Notes under the pieces: generated by a model | What the model saw: the letters and a program-made list of their open reading frames with translations, nothing else | What the model was told of the DNA's origin: nothing | Database searches by the model: none | Shown: one piece after another, positions 24,873 to 33,424 of the stretch | Numbering within the stretch: position 1 is the first letter of the stretch | How the letters are laid out: each line of letters starts with the position of its first letter | From: Streptomyces shenzhenensis | GTDB taxonomy: Bacteria > Actinomycetota > Actinomycetes > Streptomycetales > Streptomycetaceae | Direction: 5' to 3' | DNA length: 64,000 bases | Assembly: GCF_003688995.1 (NCBI RefSeq) | Contig: NZ_PENI01000012.1 | Span: 1-64,000 of the forward strand | Made by a program: the position numbers and the translations under genes

Positions 24873-25862
24873 TCAGTGCATCCGGGCCCGCAGGAAGGCG
24901 CACCCGGTGCCGAGAGCCGCCCGAGTGGGCGCGCTGTCGTGCAGGGTGTGCAGCGCCACGAAGTCATGGATCGTGCCGAGGAACCGTACGGCGGACGCCT
25001 CGACGCCGGCCGCGCGCAGGTTCCGCGCGTACTGCTCGCCCTCGTCCCTGGCCACGTCGGCCTCGGCCGTGACGACCAGCGTCGGCGGCAGCCCCACCAG
25101 GTCCTCTCCCGGTGCCCGCAGGGGTGCGGCGGTGGGCTCGTCCCGCAGTGCCGGGTCCGTGATGTAGCGCTCCCAGTACGCGCGCAGCGCCCGGCGGGTG
25201 AGCAGATAGCCGGTGGCGAACTGCCGCTGCGAGGGGCTGTCGCAGCGGGAGTCGGTGAGCGGGTAGTAGAGCAGTTGTGCGCTGAGCCGCGGCCCGCCCC
25301 GGGACTTCGCCAGCATGGTCACCGCGGCGGCCAGCGTGGCTCCGGCGCAGTCACCCGCCACGGCCGGCCGGCGCGCGTCCAGACCGAGCTCGTCGGCCTG
25401 GGTGACGGCCCAGGTCAGCAGGGCGTAGCACTCCTCGAGCGCCACGGGATAGCGGACCTCGGGGGTACGGCTGTACTCGGGGACGACGGCGCACACGCCC
25501 GCGCCGTCGACGAGTTCGCTGATGAGGCGGGCATGGGTCTGCGCGTCGCCGAGCGTCCACCGGCCGCCGTGGAGGTACAGGAGCGCGGGCAGCGGGCCGG
25601 TCGCGCCGGCCGGGCGGACGGTCCAGAATCCGAGCAGCCCGGAGGGGCCGATGGCGGCCACGCGGTAGACGGCCTCCACGTCGAAGTCCTCGAACCGGTC
25701 CACCTGGGTCTCCCGCAACGCCTGCCGCGCCGTCTCGGGCCCGAGGTCGTCGAGGGACGGGGGTGCGGCGGACGCGGCTACGACGCGCTGCACCACGGGG
25801 TCGAGGAGGACGGCAGCGGGGGAATCACCGCCCGGTCGGTGCCCGGGGACTCCCGGCATCAC
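24873..25862 (-). CDS. HSL-type alpha/beta hydrolase with Cys in place of the nucleophile Ser
   Basis: This 329-residue paralogue of the hydrolase at 2934-3905 shares the order of motifs. It has LYLHGGRWTLGD as oxyanion loop, VVPEYSRTPEVRYPVALEE, the elbow VAGDCAGATL with Cys172 where Ser is expected, the acid in TAEADVARDEGEQ and the His in TIHDFVAL. The acid and base are kept, so a Cys-nucleophile enzyme (thioesterase- or dienelactone-hydrolase-like) or a non-catalytic sensor is possible. The start is GTG 25862 or ATG 25859, after GGAGGGGAG. It heads a probable operon with the two AraC genes. Confidence 0.88.
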   Translation of the reverse strand: MMPGVPGHRPGGDSPAAVLLDPVVQRVVAASAAPPSLDDLGPETARQALRETQVDRFEDFDVEAVYRVAAIGPSGLLGFWTVRPAGATGPLPALLYLHGGRWTLGDAQTHARLISELVDGAGVCAVVPEYSRTPEVRYPVALEECYALLTWAVTQADELGLDARRPAVAGDCAGATLAAAVTMLAKSRGGPRLSAQLLYYPLTDSRCDSPSQRQFATGYLLTRRALRAYWERYITDPALRDEPTAAPLRAPGEDLVGLPPTLVVTAEADVARDEGEQYARNLRAAGVEASAVRFLGTIHDFVALHTLHDSAPTRAALGTGCAFLRARMH

Positions 25863-25928
25863 GTACTCCCCTCCGGCTGGGCCGCACTGCTCGTCGGCAG
25901 GTCCGCACGGAACCGGCCGGTCTGCGCC

Positions 25929-28900
25929 TCACCTGTCCTGAAGGAGGTCACGCAGTTGCTGGCGACGGCTGATGCCGAGCTTCGGGTAGACGTTGTACAG
26001 GTGGGAGCCCACGGTACGCGGCGAGAGAAAGAGCTGTTCACCGATCTCACGATTCGAAAGGCCGCGCGCGGCCAGCTGGACGATCTGCCGCTGCTGTGCC
26101 GTCAGTTGCTCCAGCAGGCCCGAGGTGTCGGGGGTGGGTGCCGCTCCGCTGGCGCGCAGTTCACGGGCGGCGGACGCGGCGAGGGCGCCCGCGCCGAGAC
26201 GTTCGGCGGTTTCCAGCACGGTGGTCAGCTGCTGGCGCGCCTCGCGTGTCCGGCGGCAGCGCCGCAGCCAGATGCCGTAGCCGAGGCGGGCGTGGGCGCG
26301 TTCCCACGGCCATCGGTTCGCCTCGTGGTTGACCAGGGCGAGGTGGAAGTGCTGCTCGGCGTCCTCGTCCGGGTCGACCAGGGCGGTGGCGTGGTGCAGG
26401 AGCAGCGTCATCCTGGTGCTCGGGCGATCCCCCTGCGCCGCCCGTACCCGGGTGAGCACCGGCATGACCTCGTCGGACCGGCCGACGCGCTGGGCCGTGA
26501 CCGCGAGTTCGGCGATGCTCCGGGGCGACAGGACGGGGTGCAACGGCGAACCGTCGGCGGTGAACAGCTCGCGCAGGTGTCGCCAGCCGCCGTCCCAGTC
26601 CCCCAGCCCGATGGAGGCGAGGCCTCGCGCGCGCAGCAGGCGTGCGTGGGTGGCCCGGTTCTCGTCCAGGCAGACGCCGCGCCAGACCGCGGGCGTGAGC
26701 CAGGGCTCCGGTGGGACGGTTCCGCGGAGCGCCTGCAGCGCGAGGGCCTGCGCCTGAAGATCCGCCTGCAGACGTGGCAGGCGCAGCACCGTGGCCTCGG
26801 CCGTGGCCTCCTGGATCAAGGTCTCCGCCTCGGTGAACCAGCCGATGCTCAGGAAGGTGTCCACGAGGGCGAGGACCGTCCAGCCGCGGACGCCGAAGGC
26901 ACGGGAGGTTCGCAGCTGGGTGTCTCTCTCGCGGAACTGGCCCAGGTACACGTCCGCCTCGTCCGCGAGGTAGGCCGCCGAGAGAACCGCGGTCCGGCAG
27001 GCCGGACCGTACGGCCGACGAGGGCTCGCGGACTGCGCCCGAGCCACCGCACTGACCAACACGTCCAACGCCTGCTGGGTACCCGCCCCATCGAGACACC
27101 CCAACAACCCAACCCCGGCCGCCCCCCACCGCACGCCACGATCGGTTTCCCGGACGGGACCGCACTCCCAGGCGGGGCCGGTCTCTTGGGCGGGGTCAGT
27201 CCCCCAGGCGGGCTCGGTTTCCCCGGCTGGGCCGGTCCTCCGGGCGGGGCCACTCTCCCTGGCAGGGCCGGTCTCCCCGGCGGGGTCGCTTTCCCGGGCT
27301 GGGCGGGCCTCCCCGACGGGGTCACTCTCCATGACAAGGCCGGTCCCCCGGACATGGTCGGCCTCCCGGGCTGGGCCGGTTCCCCCGGCGGGGTCCGTCT
27401 CCCAGACCGGGTCGGTCTCCCGGGCACGATCGGCCTCCCCTACTGGGTCCGTCCCCCAAGCCGGGTCCGTTCCCCGGGCGGGGTCCCCGGCTGGGCCGGT
27501 CCCCCGGGCACGATCGGCATCCCAAGCTGGGCCGGCCTCCCCCTCCCATACGGAGGCGCTCTCCCTGGGGCCGGTCCTCCGGGGGTGGTCGGTTCCCCAG
27601 GCCGGGCCAGTTTTCCGAGCAGGGTCCGTCTCCCAGACGGGGTCGGTCTCCCGGGCACGGTCGGGCTCCCAGGCTGGGTCCGTCCCCCAAGCTGGGCCGG
27701 TTCCCCAGGCGGGGTCACTCTCCCAGGCTGGGCCAGCCCCCCGGACACGGTCGGCATCTCCGGCGGGGCTAGTCCCCCAGGCCGGGCCGGTTTCCCGGAC
27801 AGGGTCGGTTTCCCGGGCGGGGTCGGTCCTCCGGACGGGCCCACCCTCCCTGGCAGGGCCGGTCCCGCGGGCGCGGTCGGCCTCCTCGGCGGAGCCGCTC
27901 TCCCAGGCTGAGGCGGTTCCCCGCGCGGGATCACTCTCCCTGGCAGGGCCGGTCCCCCAGGCAGGCCCGGTTTCCCCAGCGGGGCCGGTGCCCCGAACAC
28001 GGTCGGTTTCCTGGCCGGGGTCCGTCTCCCCCCGGGCGGGGTCGGTCCCCCAGGCAGGCCCGATTTCCCCAGCGGGGCCCGTGCCCCGAACACGGTCGGT
28101 TTCCTGGCCAGGGTCCGTCTCCTCCCAGGCGGAGCCGCTCTCCCGGGCCGAGGCGGCCTCCCCGGCAGAGGGATCACTCTTCCTGGCTGGGTCGGTCCCC
28201 CGGGCAGGGCCGCTCTCCCTGGCAGGGCCGGTCCCCCAAGCGGGCCCGGTTTCCCCAGCAGGGCCGGTGCCCCGAACACGGTCGGTTTCCTGGCCAGGGT
28301 CCGTCTCCTCCCAGGCGGAGCCGCTCTCCCGGGCCGAGGCGGCCTCCCCGGCAGAGGGATCACTCTTCCTGGCTGGGTCGGTCTCCCAGGCACAGCCGGT
28401 CCCCCGGGCGGGGCCACTCTCCCTGGCGCGGTCGACCTCCCTGGCGGGGCCGGTCCCCCGGGCGGGGCCGCTCTCCCTGGCGGGGCCAGTCCCCCGGGCG
28501 CGGTCGGCCTCACCAGCGGGGCCGGTCCCCCACGCAGGGTCGCTCTCCCTGGCGGGGTCGGTCCCGCAGGCTTCGGCAGCCTCCCCGGCGGGGGCCGTCT
28601 CCCAGGCTTCGTCAGCCTCCCCGGTGGGGGCCGGCTCACGGGCCCGAGCCCGGGCGTGCAACGTGGTCAGGGTTGTTCTGTGTTCTGGCAGGCCCGACTG
28701 GGCTGCGATGGCCGCTGCCATTGCCGTCACCGCCAGTGCGACGGGCCGGCCGACCGCCGGGAACTGCTCCGAGGCGTCCACCAGCAGGTCGAAGGCCGCC
28801 CGCTGGGACGACTCCAGGGACAGGATCGAGGCCAGGGCACCGGCCGCCGCGCAGACCAGTTCCGGCTCCCCGGAGTCCTGGACGAACCGGCCGTACAGGT

Positions 28901-30221
28901 CCCGCACCCAGCCGGGATCCCCCACCGCCTGCGCTGCCCCCAGAGCCGCGGCCAGCCGGCGGGCGCGCTCCCGCCGCCCCGGGCTGAGCCGGGCCGCCTG
29001 CTCCAGGGCACGCGCAGTGCCCAGGACGTCCCCGTGCCGCCACGCGGAGTCTTCGAGCGCGGTGGCCACGGACTCGCTGGCCCGCAAGGTGGCGGCGGCC
29101 AGATGGCGGGCCCTGTTCTCCGGCCGCGTGACGGTCTCGGCGAGGTCCCGATGGGCCTGCTGCCGCTCGCCCGCGGGACGCCGGGAGAACGCGGCCGACC
29201 GCGCCAGCGGATGCCGGAAGTCCAGACGGTCCTCGACCAGCGTGACCAGGCCGGCCGCCTCCGCCGGGGCCCACACCGCGAGGTCGTCGGTGTCCAGGGC
29301 GGCCATGAGGGTGGCGACGCTCTCCCCCGGCCCCGCGGCCGCGGCGTACAGCAGGGCCCGTCCGGTCTCAAGGGGAAGCGCGTCGAGCCGTGCCGCGAAG
29401 GCGTGTGCCGTCGACGGGCGCAGCGCAGGTGCCCCGCCGACGCCTGCCGGCCGGGCGGCCATGGGCACCCGGCGGCTCAGTTCCACCAGGGCCAGGGGGT
29501 TGCCTTCGGCCTCCTCCAGGATCTCCAGCCTGCGCCGGCCGGCGGGCGCCGCGGGCTGTCGGTCCAGCAGGGCCGCGGCCGCGGGGGCGCTCAGCGGGCC
29601 CAGCTGCAGGCTCTCCATGGCGGGCGGCAGGCCGGGCGGTGCCGCCTCGCCGCACGCGGTGAGCAGCACCCTGACCGGGCGGCCGGCCAGGAGCCGGATG
29701 CCCGCGCAGAGCGCGTCGAGGAAGGCACGGTCGCAGGCGTGGACGTCGTCCACGCACAGCAGTACCGGCCGGGACGAGGCGAGCCGGCCCAGCAGCGCCA
29801 GTACGGCGGCCTGCACCTGCGCGTCGTCCGGCGCGGTGTCGTGGAGGGCGGGGTTCAGGGCGGCGCTCAGCACCTCGCCGTGCGCGGCGGGCAGGCCGGG
29901 CAGCTCGTCCAGGACCGGTGCCAGCAGCTGCTGCAGACAGGCACGGGCGTGCCGCTGGTCCGCCGCCCAGCCCTGCGCGGACAGGACGAGCGTGCCGTCG
30001 TCGGCGGCCAGTTCCCGGGCATGGCGCAGCAGGGTCGTACGCCCGATTCCCTCCTCCCCGAGCAGCAGCAGCGCCTGCGGGCCGCCGGGCCTGCGCGTCA
30101 CGCACTGGAGGATGCGCTCGATCTCGCCGTCCCGGCCCAGTGGACGCGAGGCCGCCGTGCGGCAGGCTGGTCGACGGGCGGCTTCCTCGCCCGCCGCCGA
30201 CCGGGATGGGGGGACGTTCAT
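25929..30221 (-). CDS. Giant LAL-type LuxR regulator with hexapeptide-repeat insertion
   Basis: This 1430-residue protein is built like a large ATP-binding LuxR regulator of about 930 residues plus an insertion. It starts at ATG 30221 (GGAG seven bases upstream). A P-loop ATPase follows, in which Walker A reads GEEGIGRTTLL, with Arg61 replacing the usual Lys; Walker B is VLLCVDDVHACD. Then come helical repeats, interrupted at about residues 527-1027 by some 80 copies of a six-residue unit (consensus [DG]PA[RW][EG][TS]). The helical repeats resume (GVRWGAAGVGLLGCLDGAG). The C-terminal LuxR helix-turn-helix is LTAQQRQIVQLAARGLSNREIGEQLF followed by LSPRTVGSHLYNVYPKLGI. The frame is unbroken through the repeats. 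Confidence 0.88.
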   Translation of the reverse strand: MNVPPSRSAAGEEAARRPACRTAASRPLGRDGEIERILQCVTRRPGGPQALLLLGEEGIGRTTLLRHARELAADDGTLVLSAQGWAADQRHARACLQQLLAPVLDELPGLPAAHGEVLSAALNPALHDTAPDDAQVQAAVLALLGRLASSRPVLLCVDDVHACDRAFLDALCAGIRLLAGRPVRVLLTACGEAAPPGLPPAMESLQLGPLSAPAAAALLDRQPAAPAGRRRLEILEEAEGNPLALVELSRRVPMAARPAGVGGAPALRPSTAHAFAARLDALPLETGRALLYAAAAGPGESVATLMAALDTDDLAVWAPAEAAGLVTLVEDRLDFRHPLARSAAFSRRPAGERQQAHRDLAETVTRPENRARHLAAATLRASESVATALEDSAWRHGDVLGTARALEQAARLSPGRRERARRLAAALGAAQAVGDPGWVRDLYGRFVQDSGEPELVCAAAGALASILSLESSQRAAFDLLVDASEQFPAVGRPVALAVTAMAAAIAAQSGLPEHRTTLTTLHARARAREPAPTGEADEAWETAPAGEAAEACGTDPARESDPAWGTGPAGEADRARGTGPARESGPARGTGPAREVDRARESGPARGTGCAWETDPARKSDPSAGEAASARESGSAWEETDPGQETDRVRGTGPAGETGPAWGTGPARESGPARGTDPARKSDPSAGEAASARESGSAWEETDPGQETDRVRGTGPAGEIGPAWGTDPARGETDPGQETDRVRGTGPAGETGPAWGTGPARESDPARGTASAWESGSAEEADRARGTGPAREGGPVRRTDPARETDPVRETGPAWGTSPAGDADRVRGAGPAWESDPAWGTGPAWGTDPAWEPDRARETDPVWETDPARKTGPAWGTDHPRRTGPRESASVWEGEAGPAWDADRARGTGPAGDPARGTDPAWGTDPVGEADRARETDPVWETDPAGGTGPAREADHVRGTGLVMESDPVGEARPARESDPAGETGPARESGPARRTGPAGETEPAWGTDPAQETGPAWECGPVRETDRGVRWGAAGVGLLGCLDGAGTQQALDVLVSAVARAQSASPRRPYGPACRTAVLSAAYLADEADVYLGQFRERDTQLRTSRAFGVRGWTVLALVDTFLSIGWFTEAETLIQEATAEATVLRLPRLQADLQAQALALQALRGTVPPEPWLTPAVWRGVCLDENRATHARLLRARGLASIGLGDWDGGWRHLRELFTADGSPLHPVLSPRSIAELAVTAQRVGRSDEVMPVLTRVRAAQGDRPSTRMTLLLHHATALVDPDEDAEQHFHLALVNHEANRWPWERAHARLGYGIWLRRCRRTREARQQLTTVLETAERLGAGALAASAARELRASGAAPTPDTSGLLEQLTAQQRQIVQLAARGLSNREIGEQLFLSPRTVGSHLYNVYPKLGISRRQQLRDLLQDR
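27140..28640. repeat. 18-bp coding minisatellite inside the LAL regulator gene
   Basis: About 1.5 kb consists of degenerate 18-bp units, each coding six residues on the minus strand. Variants include DPARET, GPAWGT, DRARGT and GPARES. Nearly all length changes are multiples of three, so the host frame stays open. A higher-order duplication is visible: the block containing GTGCCCCGAACACGGTCGGT recurs at 27988, 28081 and 28267, distances of 93 and 186 bases. Because the period is a multiple of three, several frames on both strands are also open here; these are by-products. Confidence 0.93.
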
Positions 30222-30470
30222 GCGTGTACTCCGGACCTGCTCGGCTGCCCAGGGCTGTGGACCTGTTCCCTGGCCGGGTCCATCATCGGGAGCACGGGAC
30301 CGCGGCGCTTCTGTCACATGACCAGTCTTCCGCCGTTTCCGGTGCCGGCCGGCACCGGAGTCGCGGGCGGCCGGCGTACCGCAGACCGCGAGCCGGCGGC
30401 CGGTACGGACCCTGTCGTCCGCGGCTGGCAGGATGACCAGCTCATGGTCACCGGCTGGAGGAGAACGACC

Positions 30471-33239
30471 GTGGTGCACATCGGCCCCGATTACCCCGCC
30501 GATCCGGGCATCCTCGGCAGGGCCGCCGAGCTGTCCCGCCTGGAGGGCCTGCTCGGGTCGGTGGACGGCACCGGCCCGCAGGTGCTGGTGCTGGTCGGGG
30601 AGCCGGGAGCGGGCAAGAGCACCCTCGTCGACTGGACGGCCGAGCAGGGCCGGGCCCGGGGCCTGCGGACCCTGCGGGTGCGGGGCAGCGAGGGCGAGGC
30701 CGGGCTCGGGCTCTCGGGCGTCCACCAGCTGCTGCATCCGCTGCTCCCCGGTGACGCGCTGCCGGCTCCGCAGCGGGCGGCCCTCGACCGTGCCTTCGGC
30801 GTCCCGGCGACACCGCACGAGGCGGCCCTCGACCAGATGTCGCTGTGCATCAGCGTGCTCGCCCTCATCGACGACGCCGCCGCACGCCGGCCGCTGCTCC
30901 TGCTCGTGGACGACGTCCAGTGGCTCGACCTCGGCTCGGTGGACGTGCTGGGCTTCCTCGCCCGGCGCCTGGAGGGCAAACCGGTGGTGCTGCTGCTCGC
31001 CGCCCGCGAGGAGGCCGTACCGGCCCGCTTCGACCGGGACTTCCCCCGGGTGACCGTGGGCCCGCTGAGCAGGACGGCGGCAGGTCTGCTGCTGGACGCG
31101 CAGCCGCACCCGCCCCGCGGCAGGGCCCGCACCCAGATACTCCAGCAGGCCGCCGGCAACCCGCTGGCCCTGATCGAGCTGCCCCGGGCCCTCACCCGGG
31201 GCCGGACCGGCACGGGCCAGGACGGCGGGGCGGCGCTGCCGCTCACCGCACGGCTGGAGAACCTGTTCGCCGCCGACCTCCCCGGCCTGCCCGAGCCCAC
31301 GCGTGAGGCACTGCTCCTGGTCGCCGCCGCCGGCACCGGGCACCTCGCCGACCTGCTGCGCGCCGCCCCGGCGCTGGACGTCGTCCGGGCGCTTGACCCG
31401 GCGGAGCGCGCCGGGCTGGTGCGGATCGAGGACGGTCAGGTGCTGCTGCGCCACCCGCTGGTGCGCTCGGCCGTCTACCAGGCGGCTTCCTTCGCCGAGC
31501 GCCGGCACGCCCATCTCGCCCTGGCCGCCGCGCTCGCCGGGGAACCGGACCGCCGGGCCTGGCACCTGGCCGCCGCCGCGACGGACCAGGACGCGGAGGT
31601 CGCCGACGCCTTGGCGGAGAGTGCCGAGCGCGCGCGTGCCCGGGGCGGGTACGCGGCGGCCGCGTCCGCGCTGGAACGCGCCGCGGAGCTGACCCCGGAA
31701 CCGACGCTGCGCGCCCGGCGTCTGCTGATGGCCGCGCAGGCGGCCATGTACGCCGGCCATCCGCAGTGGGTCAGCGAGATCAGCGGCCGGGTCGGCGACC
31801 TGACCGAGGACGCGCGGCTGCGTGCCGAGGCCTCGCTCCTGGGCGGCTGGGCCCTGGGCGTCACGCTCCGCCACGAGGAGGCGCTGACGCTGCTGCTGGG
31901 CGTCGCCGAGGCCACCGCCACCTCGGCCCCGAAGCTGGCGCTCGGCGCCCTGAGCACCGCCGCGACGTCCGTGTACAACTCCGGGATGCCGTTCCACCGG
32001 GCCGAACTGCGGCGGATCGGCGCGCTGATCGATACGGCCGACGATCCGGCCGGGCTCGCCTGGTCCGCGGCCGTCATCGACCCGCACCGCCAACGGGTCC
32101 GGCTCCTGGGGCTCTTGAAGGATGCGCTGGCCGTCGTGTCGGAGGACTCCCTGGGGGACCTCACGGCGCTCGACGGCGCGGCCTGGATCCTGGACGAGAC
32201 CGAGCAGGCCGTACGCATGCTCGGGCGGACCCTGGACGTCATACGGCGGGCCGGCAGCGCGGGCACCAACGCGACCATCACGCAGACGCTCGCTCTCGCC
32301 CTGTTCGAGAACGGTTCGTGGACGGCGGCCCAGGACGCGGCGGACGAGGCGTTCTGGATGGCGACCGAAGCGGGAGCCGACAACGTGACCCTGGGCTCCT
32401 GCATCCTCCAGGCCACCCTGCGCGCGCTGCGGGGGGACCATGCGACCGCGCGGGAGCAGGCCCTGGAAGCCGTACGGGGCGTGGATCTGCGCAGGTCCCT
32501 GAGCCTCCAGGTGCGGCACCGGCACGCCCTGGGAATGGCCGCGTTCGTCGCCGGTGAGCACGCCGACGCCTACGAGCAGTTGCGCGCGACGTTCACCCGC
32601 GACTTCCGCCCGGCCCCCGTCCACTACCACGCCTCGCTCTACTGTCTGGGCGACCTGGCCGCCGCGGCGGTCCGTGCCGGCCGGCGGGAGGACGCGCGCT
32701 CGGTGGTCGAGGCCGTCGAACACAGCCTGGAACCCGACAGGTCGCCCCGGCTGGCCGCCGTACTCCACCGGGCCGCCGCCCTGCTGAGCGACACCGAGGA
32801 CGCCGAGAAGCACTTCGCCGCCGCCCTGGCCGATTCCGTCACCGACTGCTGGCCCTTCGAGAAGGCGCTCACCCAGCTCGACCTCGGTGAGTGGCTGCGC
32901 CGACGGCGCCGCAGCGCCGAGGCGCGCCCGCACCTCAGCGCGGCACTGGAGTGCTTCCAGCGGCTCGACGCCCGGCCCTGGGCCGATCGCACCGCCGCGG
33001 AACTGCGGGCGGCGGGTGCTCCGGTGGCGGCGACGACCAGTGCGGCGGGCGAACTCACCGCGCAGGAACGGCAGATCGCCGAACTGGCGGCGCAGGGCCT
33101 GACCAACCGCGACATCGCGGCCCGGCTGTACCTCTCGCCCCGCACCGTCGGCTACCACCTGCACAAGATCTTCCCCAAGCTGGGCATCAGCGCACGGGCA
33201 CAACTCCGCGACGCCCTTGCGCAGGATCCGCCGCAGTGA
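30471..33239 (+). CDS. LAL-type LuxR-family transcriptional regulator
   Basis: This 922-residue regulator diverges from the repeat-bearing LAL gene. The start is GTG 30471 (VVHIGPDYPADPGI), with GGAGGAG seven bases upstream; an in-frame ATG at 30444 lacks this. Residues 10-35 carry LGRAAELSRLEGLL, the Walker A is GEPGAGKSTLVDW, Walker B is LLLLVDDVQWLD, and a sensor-like GNPLALIELPRAL follows. Long helical repeats lead to the C-terminal helix-turn-helix LTAQERQIAELAAQGLTNRDIAARLY and LSPRTVGYHLHKIFPKLGI. It has a normal length and an intact ATPase, in contrast to its neighbour. The 249-base gap between them (30222-30470) should hold both promoters; no gene is seen there. Confidence 0.93.
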   Translation: MVHIGPDYPADPGILGRAAELSRLEGLLGSVDGTGPQVLVLVGEPGAGKSTLVDWTAEQGRARGLRTLRVRGSEGEAGLGLSGVHQLLHPLLPGDALPAPQRAALDRAFGVPATPHEAALDQMSLCISVLALIDDAAARRPLLLLVDDVQWLDLGSVDVLGFLARRLEGKPVVLLLAAREEAVPARFDRDFPRVTVGPLSRTAAGLLLDAQPHPPRGRARTQILQQAAGNPLALIELPRALTRGRTGTGQDGGAALPLTARLENLFAADLPGLPEPTREALLLVAAAGTGHLADLLRAAPALDVVRALDPAERAGLVRIEDGQVLLRHPLVRSAVYQAASFAERRHAHLALAAALAGEPDRRAWHLAAAATDQDAEVADALAESAERARARGGYAAAASALERAAELTPEPTLRARRLLMAAQAAMYAGHPQWVSEISGRVGDLTEDARLRAEASLLGGWALGVTLRHEEALTLLLGVAEATATSAPKLALGALSTAATSVYNSGMPFHRAELRRIGALIDTADDPAGLAWSAAVIDPHRQRVRLLGLLKDALAVVSEDSLGDLTALDGAAWILDETEQAVRMLGRTLDVIRRAGSAGTNATITQTLALALFENGSWTAAQDAADEAFWMATEAGADNVTLGSCILQATLRALRGDHATAREQALEAVRGVDLRRSLSLQVRHRHALGMAAFVAGEHADAYEQLRATFTRDFRPAPVHYHASLYCLGDLAAAAVRAGRREDARSVVEAVEHSLEPDRSPRLAAVLHRAAALLSDTEDAEKHFAAALADSVTDCWPFEKALTQLDLGEWLRRRRRSAEARPHLSAALECFQRLDARPWADRTAAELRAAGAPVAATTSAAGELTAQERQIAELAAQGLTNRDIAARLYLSPRTVGYHLHKIFPKLGISARAQLRDALAQDPPQ

Positions 33240-33307
33240 CCGGTTGCGGGGCATTCAGGACGGAGTAGCGTTGACTGAACGGATGCTGCCTGACCTGGAG
33301 GTAGGCA

Positions 33308-33424
33308 ATGTTTGTCCGACTGCTGCGGCGTCGTGTGCCGCGTAGCCTCGTCCTTCTCGGCAACGGGCGGTTGATCCGAGGTTTCAGCGGCAGCCACTAC
33401 GACGGTCACGGATACCAGGGCTGA
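33308..33424 (+). CDS. 38-residue basic peptide with strong ribosome site
   Basis: ATG 33308 is preceded at six bases by GGAGG (33297-33301). The peptide starts MFVRLLRRRVPRSLVLLGNG, which is basic and hydrophobic, and ends in a Gly/His/Tyr-rich tail (SGSHYDGHGYQG). It lies 68 bases after the LAL regulator on the same strand and overlaps the 3' end of the convergent membrane-protein gene. The layout of charged leader plus Gly/Ser/His/Tyr tail could fit a membrane-active peptide or a peptide precursor, but no modification enzyme is next to it. I do not recognise it. Confidence 0.5.
   Translation: MFVRLLRRRVPRSLVLLGNGRLIRGFSGSHYDGHGYQG

Noticed and set aside
27140..28640. CRISPR-like array
   Set aside because: The repeats are 18 bp, degenerate and contiguous with no unique spacers, they lie within a coding frame, and no cas genes are near.
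24636..30321. Very long plus-strand frames over the first LAL regulator (for example about 1091 and 996 codons)
   Set aside because: They are antisense to a gene with clear P-loop and LuxR domains. The 18-bp repeats keep several frames open on both strands, and the products are low-complexity with no recognisable domain.
30222..33254. Minus-strand frame continuing upstream from the first LAL gene over the second LAL gene
   Set aside because: It is antisense to the plus-strand LAL regulator, whose motifs are complete. The real minus-strand start is ATG 30221 with a ribosome site.
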